Shown in pieces: positions 1 through 7,754 of a stretch of 64,000 nt of DNA (within the stretch, counting starts at the first letter, position 1; every line of letters starts with the position of its first letter). The stretch covers positions 293,501 through 357,500 of the forward strand of contig NZ_CP030117.1 in assembly GCF_001039275.2 (NCBI RefSeq). The letters are read 5' to 3'. This stretch comes from Brevibacillus brevis (lineage in GTDB: Bacteria; Bacillota; Bacilli; Brevibacillales; Brevibacillaceae). The translations under genes and the position numbers were made by a program. The notes beneath the pieces are model-generated. The model saw only the letters and a program-made list of their open reading frames with translations. It had not been told where the DNA came from and did no database searches.

Positions 1-588
1 GCCTTCATACCCGGAAGCGGTATTACCCGAAAGCCCGGTGAACATCGCTGCACCTGCCACAGCGAGGGGGGCCATCAATCCTCCACCAACGTTATGGGCT
101 ACATTCCAAATGGCTGTTTTGTTTCCTCTTTCACTTACACTAAACCAGTGTACAAGGACACGCCCGGATGGAGGCCAGCCCATTCCCTGAAACCAACCGT
201 TCAGGAACAGCATCACAAACATGATCGTGACGGATGAGGTGAAGTAAGGAACAACGCCCATCAATAAACTAATAAGTGCAGAAAGAATCAAACCGGCAGG
301 CAAGAACATTCGCGGGTTGCTTCGGTCTGAAAAAATGGCCATTACAAACTTGCTGATCCCGTAGGAAATCGAAATGGCGGATAATGCAAAACCGAGCTCT
401 GATTTTGTATATCCTTCTTCAATCAAATAAGGCATGGCGAGCGAAAAGTTTTTGCGGATGAGATAGTACGCCGCATAACCGATGAAGATTCCGAGAAACA
501 CCTGAAGCCTGAGCTTTTTATACTCAGAATCAATTTGTTCGTCAGGCAATCTGTCAATAGGCGATGCAGGCTTAAACAGTTTGAGCAT
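1..588 (-). CDS. glpT: Glycerol-3-phosphate transporter GlpT, 5' part only
   Basis: This membrane antiporter takes up sn-glycerol-3-phosphate in exchange for phosphate (family knowledge). Only the first 196 codons lie in the window; the gene runs off the left edge. The N-terminus ([15 protein letters not shown]) and the following stretch with [19 protein letters not shown] closely resemble Bacillus GlpT, and the organophosphate-antiporter motif region [13 protein letters not shown] is present. The start ATG at 588 follows a strong GGGGAGG site. Upstream are a good promoter, a cre-like site and a leader hairpin, the arrangement known for GlpP-controlled glp genes. Identification is firm; whether glpQ follows cannot be seen. 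Confidence 0.93.
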   Translation of the reverse strand, partial: MLKLFKPASPIDRLPDEQIDSEYKKLRLQVFLGIFIGYAAYYLIRKNFSLAMPYLIEEGYTKSELGFALSAISISYGISKFVMAIFSDRSNPRMFLPAGLILSALISLLMGVVPYFTSSVTIMFVMLFLNGWFQGMGWPPSGRVLVHWFSVSERGNKTAIWNVAHNVGGGLMAPLAVAGAAMFTGLSGNTASGYEG

Positions 589-635
589 CTTAATCCTCCC
601 CCTAAGTTATTTCTAACTAGGATGGCGATATACGT

Positions 636-690
636 AAAAAAACCCATACCTTAATGGCGCTTTCAAAAATGAAAGTGCCAAAAAGTATGA
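636..690 (-). terminator. glpT leader hairpin with T-run, likely GlpP antitermination site
   Basis: On the minus strand CATAC/GTATG (outer) and GGCACTTTC/GAAAGCGCC (inner) form a two-part hairpin followed by seven Ts, about 48 nt before the glpT start. An intrinsic terminator between promoter and gene implies regulated readthrough. In Bacillus, GlpP bound to glycerol-3-phosphate does this at glp leaders. The hairpin is seen; the GlpP role is inferred. Confidence 0.75.
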
Positions 691-729
691 GTCTCCGAAT
701 CTCCATCATAGTTAACTTGTCGTAAATGT

Positions 730-758
730 ATTCTATTATTCTGTGAAAACGTTGTCAA
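730..758 (-). promoter_or_regulatory. Sigma-A promoter of glpT
   Basis: Minus strand TTGACA (758-753), 17-bp spacer, TAGAAT (735-730). The predicted start near 723 gives a leader of about 135 nt containing the terminator hairpin. Confidence 0.75.
744..757. promoter_or_regulatory. cre-like CcpA site overlapping the glpT -35 box
   Basis: TGAAAACGTTGTCA differs at one position from the idealised cre TGAAAACGTTTTCA. Its place over the -35 and spacer fits repression of glpT by CcpA when glucose is present. Inferred from sequence match only. Confidence 0.6.
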
Positions 759-836
759 TGCCGAGCCACTGGATCACGCTTGAAAATTCTGGAGCGTAAG
801 AAAATTTTCCGCAAAAACGCGGTCGCACCTCTGCGA

Positions 837-858
837 AAAGCCTCGATAGAGGTTTTTT
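837..858 (+). terminator. Short hairpin with T-run upstream of the chitinase
   Basis: CCTC-GATA-GAGG flanked by AAAAG and seven Ts. No plus-strand gene precedes it. It could end a small RNA started near 747 (TTAACT, 16 bp, TATTAT lies just upstream) or belong to a regulated leader of the chitinase. The rest of 588-1000 holds the glpT control region and a GAAAATT/AATTTTC hairpin; I recognise no riboswitch in it. Confidence 0.5.
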
Positions 859-888
859 TATGTGTATATAAATCAAAAAAATACATCT

Positions 889-916
889 TTTACAAATATA
901 AGGATATCTTTATATT
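889..916 (+). promoter_or_regulatory. Possible chitinase promoter
   Basis: TTTACA, 16-bp spacer, TATATT, about 85 nt before the chitinase start in a very A+T-rich stretch. Such matches are easy to find in A+T-rich DNA, so confidence is low. Confidence 0.35.
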
Positions 917-1000
917 AGCTCATCTGTATGAGGGGGGTTAAGCAAAGATGTAAAGGACACTCTTTTTTATTGCAAGTAAAAATGAAGGAGGATTTGTTTG

Positions 1001-2521
1001 ATGTATTTGATAAGAAAAACAGGATTTTTGGTAGTACTGTCGCTTATCTTAATCTTTTCTATATTCCCGCAGTCTTCTCACGCCATGACACCGTGGACTC
1101 CTAACACCGCATACAACTTAGGCGACATAGTTACGTATCAAGGGCAAGATTACAAATGTACATTTGCTCATACATCGCTTGTCGGATGGGAACCGCCTAA
1201 CGTACCGACACTGTGGCAACTGCAAGGTCCGTCTGCTCCCGATACCATTCCACCTACGTCCCCCACAAATCTTAGTGAAGTAGGGATATCAAGTAGTTCG
1301 GTCAGCTTATCTTGGACAGCTTCTACGGATAACATAGCTGTTCAGGAGTATCTCGTCTACAACGGAGATACACTCGCTGGTATAGCGAATACAACATCCT
1401 ATACCGTGACAGGGCTTCTAGCAAATACGACCTATTCATTCAAGATACAGGCAAAAGATGCCGCAGGTAATGTATCCCCACCCAGCGCTTCGCTAACGGT
1501 AACCACTTTATCCAAATCCCCAACTGAACCGGTGTCCAAACGAGTTTTGATCGGCTACTGGCATAATTTTGACAATGGTTCTACGGTACTCAAGCTAAGA
1601 GATGTCTCAGATAAATACGATGTAATCAATGTTGCATTCGCAGAACCAGTCGGTGGCGATCATGCGACAATGGGATTCGTGCCGTTCAATGCATCCATTG
1701 AGGAATTTAAGTCGGATATCGCCTTTTTGAAATCAAAGGGGAAGAAGGTCCTTATCTCGATTGGCGGAGCGAATGGGACAGTCGAGCTAACGACGGAAGC
1801 TGCCAAACAAAATTTTATTACCTCGATGACCTCGATCATTCAAACGTATGGTTTTGATGGTATGGATATTGATCTGGAAGGAAGCTCCCTGTCGCTCAAT
1901 GCGGGGGACACTGATTTTAGAAATCCGACAACACCAAAAATTATAAACTTAATCTCAGCGACTCAGACGATCACGAATACATTTGGCCCATCTTTCATTT
2001 TGACAATGGCACCAGAAACGGCTTATGTCCAAGGAGGTTACGCTTCCTATGGTGGGCCGTGGGGCGCTTATCTACCTGTGATTCATGCTCTTCGCGATCG
2101 AATGAATTATATCCACGTGCAACACTATAATTCTGGTGCGCTAGAAGCATTAGATGGTCGTACGTATCAGCAAGGAACGGCTGATTTCCAAGTAGCGATG
2201 GCAGAAATGCTATTGAAAGGATTCCCTATCGGTCGTAACCCTAACAACATGTTTCCAGCTTTGAGAGAGAACCAAGTCGCTATCGGGCTACCTTCTGCTC
2301 CAAGTGCTGCCGGGGGAGGCTATACGTCTCCAGCCGATATCCAAAAAGCCCTTCAATACTTGGTAAAAGGCACGTCATTTGGAGGAGCTTACAAGCTCCA
2401 AAATCCAGCAGGTTATCCGCAGTTCCATGGAGTTATGACCTGGTCTATCAACTGGGATGCTAAAAATAACTATTCGTTTGCCAATCATGTTCGCACTTCG
2501 CTTGATGCACTGAAACAGTAA
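1001..2521 (+). CDS. Secreted GH18 chitinase (chitinase D-like)
   Basis: This enzyme hydrolyses beta-1,4-GlcNAc bonds of chitin outside the cell. Domain order: signal peptide (about 1-28, cleavage near SSHA), a carbohydrate-binding module of the CBM5/12 type (about 30-76, with WTPNTAYNLGDIVTYQGQDY and an aromatic-rich end), a fibronectin type III domain (about 85-172), and a GH18 catalytic barrel (about 180-505). The catalytic signature DGMDIDLE lies at 286-293, with Glu293 as acid/base. A TTG three bases upstream (998) is also in frame, but the ATG at 1001 has the better spacing from AAGGAGG. It appears monocistronic, ended by a strong terminator. Confidence 0.95.
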   Translation: MYLIRKTGFLVVLSLILIFSIFPQSSHAMTPWTPNTAYNLGDIVTYQGQDYKCTFAHTSLVGWEPPNVPTLWQLQGPSAPDTIPPTSPTNLSEVGISSSSVSLSWTASTDNIAVQEYLVYNGDTLAGIANTTSYTVTGLLANTTYSFKIQAKDAAGNVSPPSASLTVTTLSKSPTEPVSKRVLIGYWHNFDNGSTVLKLRDVSDKYDVINVAFAEPVGGDHATMGFVPFNASIEEFKSDIAFLKSKGKKVLISIGGANGTVELTTEAAKQNFITSMTSIIQTYGFDGMDIDLEGSSLSLNAGDTDFRNPTTPKIINLISATQTITNTFGPSFILTMAPETAYVQGGYASYGGPWGAYLPVIHALRDRMNYIHVQHYNSGALEALDGRTYQQGTADFQVAMAEMLLKGFPIGRNPNNMFPALRENQVAIGLPSAPSAAGGGYTSPADIQKALQYLVKGTSFGGAYKLQNPAGYPQFHGVMTWSINWDAKNNYSFANHVRTSLDALKQ

Positions 2522-2541
2522 GGACGAAATCTTGTGAAAAA

Positions 2542-2565
2542 ACCCACCCGCTCTCATGGGTGGGT
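2542..2565 (+). terminator. Terminator after the chitinase
   Basis: ACCCACCC/GGGTGGGT perfect stem with an 8-nt loop, 20 nt past the stop codon. The tail is only moderately T-rich. Confidence 0.7.
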
Positions 2566-2695
2566 GTCATTGTTATTCATACAAAAGTCTGATGTAGCGG
2601 TTGGGATGACCCAACCTGGAGGAATCGGAGTCGGTTGATTTATTTTGAAGTAACGTTTCCTGAGAAGATGTTGTGAGTTCAGCAGTCTGGTCCAT

Positions 2696-3037
2696 TTAGC
2701 GGTTTTGGTTCTTTACTCCCCACTCACATAACTCTTCCAAAACAGGTAATAGTGTTTCCGCTTTATGTGTGAGACTGTACTCGACTTTAGGAGGAACTTG
2801 AGGGTATTCTTTCCGCGTCACCATACCATCTGCTTCCAATTCTTTCAGTTGGGAACTCAATGTTTTATAAGTAATAGCTCCAATCTGTCTTTTCAGATCA
2901 TTAAAGCGAACCGGCTGGTTTTCTGCCAGGAGGTAAAGAATAACCATTTTCCATTTGCCACCTATGACGGACAATGTATAACCAAAAGGTGTATCTTGAA
3001 TATTCTTAACTTTTCCCTTATATTCAGCCATGCTCAT
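2696..3037 (-). CDS. HxlR/DUF24-family transcriptional regulator
   Basis: Small winged-helix DNA-binding protein of 113 residues, the usual HxlR length. It shows the family pattern: GGKWKMVILYLL near residues 26-37, the recognition region YKTLSSQLKELEADGMVTRKEY, then VEYSLT. Members such as YodB, CatR and HypR sense thiol-reactive compounds through an N-terminal Cys. This protein has only one Cys (in ELCEWG, near the C-terminus), so that mechanism is not supported. It is divergent from the RidA gene with about 105 bp between, so it probably regulates that gene and itself. The start has GAAAGGA upstream. Confidence 0.88.
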   Translation of the reverse strand: MSMAEYKGKVKNIQDTPFGYTLSVIGGKWKMVILYLLAENQPVRFNDLKRQIGAITYKTLSSQLKELEADGMVTRKEYPQVPPKVEYSLTHKAETLLPVLEELCEWGVKNQNR

Positions 3038-3142
3038 TTTTTACACTATCCTTTCTGGTAGTAGCTATCAATAAAGTGCGTACTGTTTTTTTATTGGATC
3101 TCATTTTATTCTAACCTTACTTTGAGAAAAGGAGAGAATAAA

Positions 3143-3535
3143 ATGAATCATGGTAAAACCTACAATCACGGTGTTGCTTGGGAAGAAGGTTTCGGCGTCA
3201 CACAAGGTTATAGCGTCAATGGTACCATCTACATTTCGGGGCAATTTTCCCACGATATGCAGGGTGTGTTCGTTGGCGAGGGCGATATCGAGACACAGAC
3301 CCGGCAGACGCTGGAGAATCTCGATCGCGTGCTGGCCGGATTTGGTGTCACAAGGTCGAACATCGCTGAGATGGAGGTCTTTCTGACAAATCCGCAAGAG
3401 CATTTCGAGCAGTGCGTCAGTATGTACAAAGAGTATGTCGGTGACCATCGTCCGGCTGCTACCCTCATCGGCGTGTCGGGTCTTGCGTTTCCTCACCAAC
3501 TGATTGAAATCCGCGCTGTCGCACACACCAACTAA
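3143..3535 (+). CDS. RidA (YjgF/UK114) family protein
   Basis: A 130-residue protein of the Rid family, whose members hydrolyse reactive enamine/imine intermediates from PLP enzymes; other members have unknown or catabolic roles. The family signature at the C-terminus is present (IEIRAVA), with the Arg that binds substrate carboxylate. An in-frame TTG lies 21 nt upstream, but it overlaps the AAAGGAGAG ribosome site, so the ATG at 3143 is chosen. Its position divergent from an HxlR regulator suggests inducible detoxification rather than the housekeeping RidA. That role is inferred. Confidence 0.85.
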   Translation: MNHGKTYNHGVAWEEGFGVTQGYSVNGTIYISGQFSHDMQGVFVGEGDIETQTRQTLENLDRVLAGFGVTRSNIAEMEVFLTNPQEHFEQCVSMYKEYVGDHRPAATLIGVSGLAFPHQLIEIRAVAHTN

Positions 3536-3578
3536 CTCGGCTGCCGCTCTACAGCATGCGGTGTTATGGCATGAACTC

Positions 3579-3606
3579 TTGACACATCGACAATTCTCGA
3601 TATAAT
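3579..3606 (+). promoter_or_regulatory. Consensus promoter with inverted repeat, abutting the arsR-type start codon
   Basis: TTGACA (3579-3584), 16-bp spacer, TATAAT (3601-3606). The spacer and -10 carry ATCGA-6-TCGAT (3586-3601), a plausible self-repression operator. Transcription should start near 3612-3614, at or inside the first codons of the following gene, so the mRNA may be leaderless. Confidence 0.75.
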
Positions 3607-3607
3607 A

Positions 3608-3916
3608 ATGCGTATGGATCCAATTGAAATTTTTAAAGCGCTGTCCAACGAGTCTAGACTCCAAATTCTGCATTGGTTAAAAGAGCCTGAAAAACATTTT
3701 ACACCCCATGAAGGAGTTGATATGAGAAAGATCGGGGTATGCGTCAGTCAAATAACTGAGAAGTTGAATATGACCCAATCAACCGCGTCCCAATATTTGT
3801 CCATTCTCCAACGCGCTGGGCTGATCAAGACGGAGCGTATTGGAAAATATACGTACTATACCAGGGACGAAGAAAAAATACGTGAAATAGGCGCTTTTTT
3901 TAGCAATCAAATATGA
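3608..3916 (+). CDS. ArsR-family regulator, probably leaderless
   Basis: Winged-helix repressor of about 100 residues (FKALSNESRLQILHWL; helix-turn-helix around SQITEKLNMTQSTASQYLSI; wing GKYTYYT). The ELCVCD metal-binding box of ArsR/CadC sensors is absent; the single Cys in GVCVSQ lies at the related place, so the inducer is unlikely to be a classical soft metal bound there. ATG occurs at 3608 and 3614, and neither has a Shine-Dalgarno sequence because the -10 box sits directly upstream. The 3614 ATG coincides with the predicted transcription start. It probably controls the downstream MFS pump. Confidence 0.85.
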   Translation: MRMDPIEIFKALSNESRLQILHWLKEPEKHFTPHEGVDMRKIGVCVSQITEKLNMTQSTASQYLSILQRAGLIKTERIGKYTYYTRDEEKIREIGAFFSNQI

Positions 3917-3919
3917 TCG

Positions 3920-3957
3920 AATAAAACTGAATGCTTCATGCAGTATTCAGTTTTATT
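3920..3957 (+). terminator. Terminator after the ArsR-type gene
   Basis: Perfect 13-bp stem AATAAAACTGAAT/ATTCAGTTTTATT with a 12-nt loop. It separates the regulator from the MFS gene, which must have its own promoter or partial readthrough. Confidence 0.85.
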
Positions 3958-4011
3958 TCAAGCTTCATATCGACATATCTTAATATGTTTAAATTTTGAG
4001 GGGTGCTATTC

Positions 4012-5217
4012 ATGTCGAATACATGGAAGGTTTACTTTTTGTCATTGGTCAGTTTTCTAGTGGGTACTTCAGAGTATGTGATCTCAGGCATCCTGGATAA
4101 GATCTCGGATACTATGGGCATCTCCATTACAGCGGCAGGACAGCTGGTTACTATATTTTCATTTGTTTATGCCATTGTAACTCCTGTGATGATGGCCATA
4201 ACGGCAAAAATGGATAGGCGGAGGCTTCTTGTTAGTGCACTAGGAATTTTCGTAGTTGCCAATATACTGTCGTTCGCTCTTCCGGGGTTTGAATTCTTTA
4301 TTATAGCCCGTGTGATCATGGCTGTAGGTGCTGGAATGGTGGTTGTGACTGCACTAGATATCGCGGCCAAGATCTCTCCTGAAGGCAAGCAGGCAAGTTC
4401 GATCGCAACTGTCATTATGGGATTTACAGCATCTTTAATTATCGGTGTTCCCCTTGGACGAGTAGCGGCAGCCGCATTTGAATGGCAATCTGTATTCGGG
4501 TTTATTGCACTGGCAGGACTTTTGGCAATGTTTGTCCTGTCCCGCACGATCCCACGAGTAAAAGGAGATGAACCCGTACCTCTTTCGAAACAATTATCAT
4601 TGTTGAAAAATCCGAAAGTCGGGCTTGGTTTATCGGTTACGTTCTTTTGGCTAGGTGGATATTCCATTGCCTATACTTATATATCTCCTTATCTTCTCGA
4701 AGCCGCTGATATAAGTGAAAATTTGTTGAGTAGCGCTTTATTGGCATTCGGTTTAGCTAGTCTGATCGGTTCCAAATTCGGTGGTTACAGTACGGACAAA
4801 TGGGGAGTATTTTCTACATTACTTGGTGGAATGGTTCTGCACGTTGCAGCTCTCATTTTGCTCTCGATTACCGTATCTATCTCACCTGAACCGTTTACGG
4901 TGATCGCGATATTGGTATTATGGTCCTTCGCTGCTTGGTCTTCCGGGCCAACGCAACAGTATAATTTGGTTCGGATTGAACCGAATAATTCAGGGGTAAT
5001 GCTTGGTCTGAACCAATCTATGATGCAACTGGCGATGGCGGCAGGGGCTGGAATTGGAGGCATCGCTGTTGATCAAGTATCCTTATCGTCAATCACTTGG
5101 TTAGGTATGTTTGGCGTGGTGATTGCTATCGTTGCTGCACTGATTTTACAGGCGATGTTAAGAGAAAAAGTTAGACATAAACCAGGCGCATACGAAACAC
5201 GGTCCAGCAACCGCTGA
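4012..5217 (+). CDS. MFS transporter, DHA1-type efflux pump
   Basis: About 401 residues with 12 predicted membrane helices, the size of DHA1 drug/H+ antiporters. Visible landmarks are the N-terminal helix with LVGTSEYVISGIL, the loop 2-3 region AKMDRRRLL, and GVPLGRVAAAAFEWQSVF in helix 5, as in Bacillus PbuE/YtbD-type proteins. Substrates cannot be read from sequence (drugs, nucleosides and arabinose-type sugars are known for the group). The ATG at 4012 follows GAGGGG; an in-frame GTG at 4003 overlaps that site and is rejected. The preceding ArsR-family gene is the likely regulator. Confidence 0.88.
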   Translation: MSNTWKVYFLSLVSFLVGTSEYVISGILDKISDTMGISITAAGQLVTIFSFVYAIVTPVMMAITAKMDRRRLLVSALGIFVVANILSFALPGFEFFIIARVIMAVGAGMVVVTALDIAAKISPEGKQASSIATVIMGFTASLIIGVPLGRVAAAAFEWQSVFGFIALAGLLAMFVLSRTIPRVKGDEPVPLSKQLSLLKNPKVGLGLSVTFFWLGGYSIAYTYISPYLLEAADISENLLSSALLAFGLASLIGSKFGGYSTDKWGVFSTLLGGMVLHVAALILLSITVSISPEPFTVIAILVLWSFAAWSSGPTQQYNLVRIEPNNSGVMLGLNQSMMQLAMAAGAGIGGIAVDQVSLSSITWLGMFGVVIAIVAALILQAMLREKVRHKPGAYETRSSNR

Positions 5218-5274
5218 TTGCCAGTCCCAAAAGACACAGGCTCGAAGGAACGGTTCCGTCAGTGACGCGATCTT

Positions 5275-5311
5275 AACAACAGGCCATCCTTTAAGGGCGG
5301 CCTGTTGTTTT
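5275..5311. terminator. Bidirectional terminator
   Basis: AACAACAGGCC/GGCCTGTTGTT perfect stem between convergent genes, with Ts on the plus side. Confidence 0.75.
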
Positions 5312-5343
5312 GAGGAACCCAATCATCCGGGTTTTCATCTGCA

Positions 5344-6405
5344 CTAACTAAGAACAGCCTGCTTCTGAAATCCACTCATAATCGCAATCAACATCTCTTT
5401 ATCCATCTGCAATTCGCTTTGACCCACTTTTTGCAGCAGTTTCTTGGTGTTTTCATTCGGGAAAGAAATACTCCGCTTCCAATACGAATGGAACAAGCTC
5501 ATAGAAGCATTAAAGGCTTTCTCTTCTTCAGATAACAGCTCGGTTGTTTCGAATGGAACAGGAACTAAATTAGGAAAATCCAAGACTTCTTTGATACAAT
5601 CCACCACTAGCTGTTGGGTCGGTGGAACAGGATTGGTAGCGTGATAGATTTCCATATGCTCACCATGGGTAAGTGCAGCGAGCAAGACAGAAGAGACATA
5701 ATCAACGGGGACGAGGTTCGAGTTCACGTCGACATCCACCAAAATTCGGTACTTTTGATTTTCCCAGCCTTCTGCTCGGGACGCTCTTCTTTTCAGAACG
5801 CGAAGACCTTTTAGTAATCCATACAAACCAAAATTGGTATCGGCTTCGCCTGTTTTGGAATCACCGATAATGATCGAAGGTCTGACAATGATGGTCTCCA
5901 TTTTGTCGCTGTAGGAGAAGACGAGGTGCTCTGCCAAGCATTTTGTCTCTTCGTAGTTGTTCACGAAGGAGCGTTCCGGGTTGTACAGCGCTTCTTGTCC
6001 TTCTGTTTCAGTGCCGATAGTATAAGCCGTACTCACATAGATAAAGCGGGGGGAGCGAATGGCTTCTGCGAATTGTAATGTATTTTTTGTTCCCTCTACA
6101 TTTACCTCGTACGTCTGCGGTTTCTGAGCGGGATCGAAGGAAAGGTATGCGGCAATATGGTACATTGCCTCTATTTTTTGGTTGAGCTGTCCCAGATCAT
6201 TTTCAGAGACGCCCAAGTCTTTTTTCGAAACATCACCTAGCAAAATATGTACCTGTGCCCGGTGCTTTTCGGCAAAGCTATGTAACAAATCGTTTGCCTT
6301 TTTTTCATTTCGAGCGAGTAAGTAAAGGGTATGACCCTCGTTTAATAGATCATGGGATAGTTTTTTTCCGAGAAAACCTGTTGCTCCGGTTACAAGGATA
6401 TTCAT
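5344..6405 (-). CDS. NAD(P)-dependent SDR, thioester-reductase/male-sterility type
   Basis: Extended short-chain dehydrogenase of 353 residues. The Rossmann motif GATGFLGKKL is at residues 7-16, the active-site Ser/Thr in YVSTAYT, and the catalytic pair in YEETK (YxxxK). The NAD_binding_4-like layout (LLARNEKKA, LLGDVSKKDLG, YHIAAYLSF) resembles reductase domains that release thioester-bound chains from NRPS/PKS and fatty acyl-CoA reductases. Here it stands alone with no carrier-protein gene nearby, so the substrate is unknown. No good ribosome site precedes the start (GGAG lies about 13 nt away). It appears monocistronic. Confidence 0.83.
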   Translation of the reverse strand: MNILVTGATGFLGKKLSHDLLNEGHTLYLLARNEKKANDLLHSFAEKHRAQVHILLGDVSKKDLGVSENDLGQLNQKIEAMYHIAAYLSFDPAQKPQTYEVNVEGTKNTLQFAEAIRSPRFIYVSTAYTIGTETEGQEALYNPERSFVNNYEETKCLAEHLVFSYSDKMETIIVRPSIIIGDSKTGEADTNFGLYGLLKGLRVLKRRASRAEGWENQKYRILVDVDVNSNLVPVDYVSSVLLAALTHGEHMEIYHATNPVPPTQQLVVDCIKEVLDFPNLVPVPFETTELLSEEEKAFNASMSLFHSYWKRSISFPNENTKKLLQKVGQSELQMDKEMLIAIMSGFQKQAVLS

Positions 6406-6607
6406 ATGGTTAACCAGCTCCGTATGTTTGGTAGGTAGGGAGTTGCTGATATATCAATAATTCATTATATGATGAAAAATGTAGCTGTGACGAGTGTGGA
6501 TGAAACGGTATCGTGAACAACTGGGTAGTTTCAAACAACTGTTTAACAGCCACATGAATAGCCATTTGCCCTAGATTTCCCGGTATTTTTCCTCTGAAAA
6601 CCAATCG

Positions 6608-6651
6608 AAAAAACCTCCAGAGCTACTAATGTGTAGCGGAAGGAGGTTTTT
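6608..6651. terminator. Terminator between two minus-strand genes
   Basis: AAAAAACCTCC ... GGAGGTTTTT outer stem enclosing GCTAC/GTAGC. T-runs on both strands; it ends the coiled-coil gene just downstream of its stop. Confidence 0.85.
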
Positions 6652-6661
6652 CGCTTACAAG

Positions 6662-7450
6662 TTACGCAATCCAATCGATGGTAGATCCAGATACATGTTG
6701 GTTTTCCATTCGCTGTTGCAGGTAAGGATTTTTCTTTTGCTCATCTAATTGCTTGTCGTTAGAAGAACGCTCTACCTGATTAGCCTCTTGAGAATTCTCA
6801 AGCTTTTTGTCGATCTCGGCCGTCATCTTCAGCAGCTTGCCGTTTAAGCCCTCGGCTTTCCGCTTCAGTTCTTCTGACCTCGTAAAATCTCCGTCCTTTG
6901 ATGCAGGTTCCCACGCCTTAGCCTCTAATTCCAAGGTAATCTGAGCGCGTTTAACACTATGTACATTCTTGAGATCGTGGGTTGCCGTTAAAACAGCGTG
7001 GAGGGTAGGTGAGGAATGTGGTGAGTCATCTTGTTGGGGGGCGGAATCAGAAGTTTTCTGTTCCTTGCTCTCTTCATCTGTGCCTCTCGCCTTGCGTTGT
7101 TCTTCCAACAGAATTTGCTTCATCTGCGTATCGATTTCCTCGATCTGTTTGTCCATCTCATCCAGTCGTTCTTTCATGACTTTCGGGTCTGTCAGTTTTT
7201 CAACCGCATCCGCATAATAGTTGTTCCGTCTCTCCAGCATAGCTTGCTTTTGTTCCATGAGGCTTTGCAGCATCTTATTCTTATTGAGGGCGTTGTTCCC
7301 ATTGCTTAGCTGTAGGCCTTGCTGGCTAATCGTTACATGATCCTGCTTTTTGTTACTGTCGTGCCCCAGTGCTTTCGTCTGTGGGTGATTTCCTGCGCTT
7401 CTATACTGGACAGACGAGCTTACGGCGTATCTAGGTGTAACAGACAACAT
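6662..7450 (-). CDS. Coiled-coil protein of unknown function
   Basis: A 262-residue, strongly hydrophilic protein with no signal peptide or membrane helix. Residues about 60-120 (KMLQSLMEQKQAMLERRNNY, then ERLDEMDKQIEEIDTQMKQI) have heptad spacing typical of coiled coil, followed by a Ser/Asp/Gln-rich linker (about 120-150) and a second helical segment (about 155-225). The N-terminal VTISQQGLQLS recalls a short motif (VxIS/LSxxG) seen in flagellar-associated proteins, and a chemoreceptor gene is divergent from it; this link is speculative. The start has a strong AAAGGAGG site. I do not recognise the family. Confidence 0.7.
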   Translation of the reverse strand: MLSVTPRYAVSSSVQYRSAGNHPQTKALGHDSNKKQDHVTISQQGLQLSNGNNALNKNKMLQSLMEQKQAMLERRNNYYADAVEKLTDPKVMKERLDEMDKQIEEIDTQMKQILLEEQRKARGTDEESKEQKTSDSAPQQDDSPHSSPTLHAVLTATHDLKNVHSVKRAQITLELEAKAWEPASKDGDFTRSEELKRKAEGLNGKLLKMTAEIDKKLENSQEANQVERSSNDKQLDEQKKNPYLQQRMENQHVSGSTIDWIA

Positions 7451-7754
7451 GAATGAGGTTACCTCCTTTCATGAATCGAGTCGTTGGCCAAAACGGCAGC
7501 CAATCCGGAATGCGGATTACTGATGTTTGGCTATTATTTGTATCGGATAGTAATTTACCAAATATTACTTATTTAATGCCGTGAAGTTTCAAATAGGTAC
7601 TAACAGGGAAAATATACTTTGCAGAAATGTCCATATGGAAAAGGTGGACATAGGGATGAATCTGGCCTGATAGGAACGCGCCTTCTGACAACCGGTGAGG
7701 CGTTGTTTGCGTTGCAACTCGTTATTTTACTTCACTAGAGAGGAGTCATCACAG

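Noticed and set aside
818-831. T-box-like motif on the minus strand (GAGGTGCGACCGCG)
   Set aside because: It resembles AGGGTGGNACCGCG, but no specifier stem is seen and the only gene downstream on that strand is glpT, which has its own promoter and leader further on.
7559-7585. Possible sigma-D promoter (CAAA-15-GCCGTGAA) before the chemoreceptor
   Set aside because: Matches only part of the TAAA-15-GCCGATAT consensus; not strong enough to annotate.
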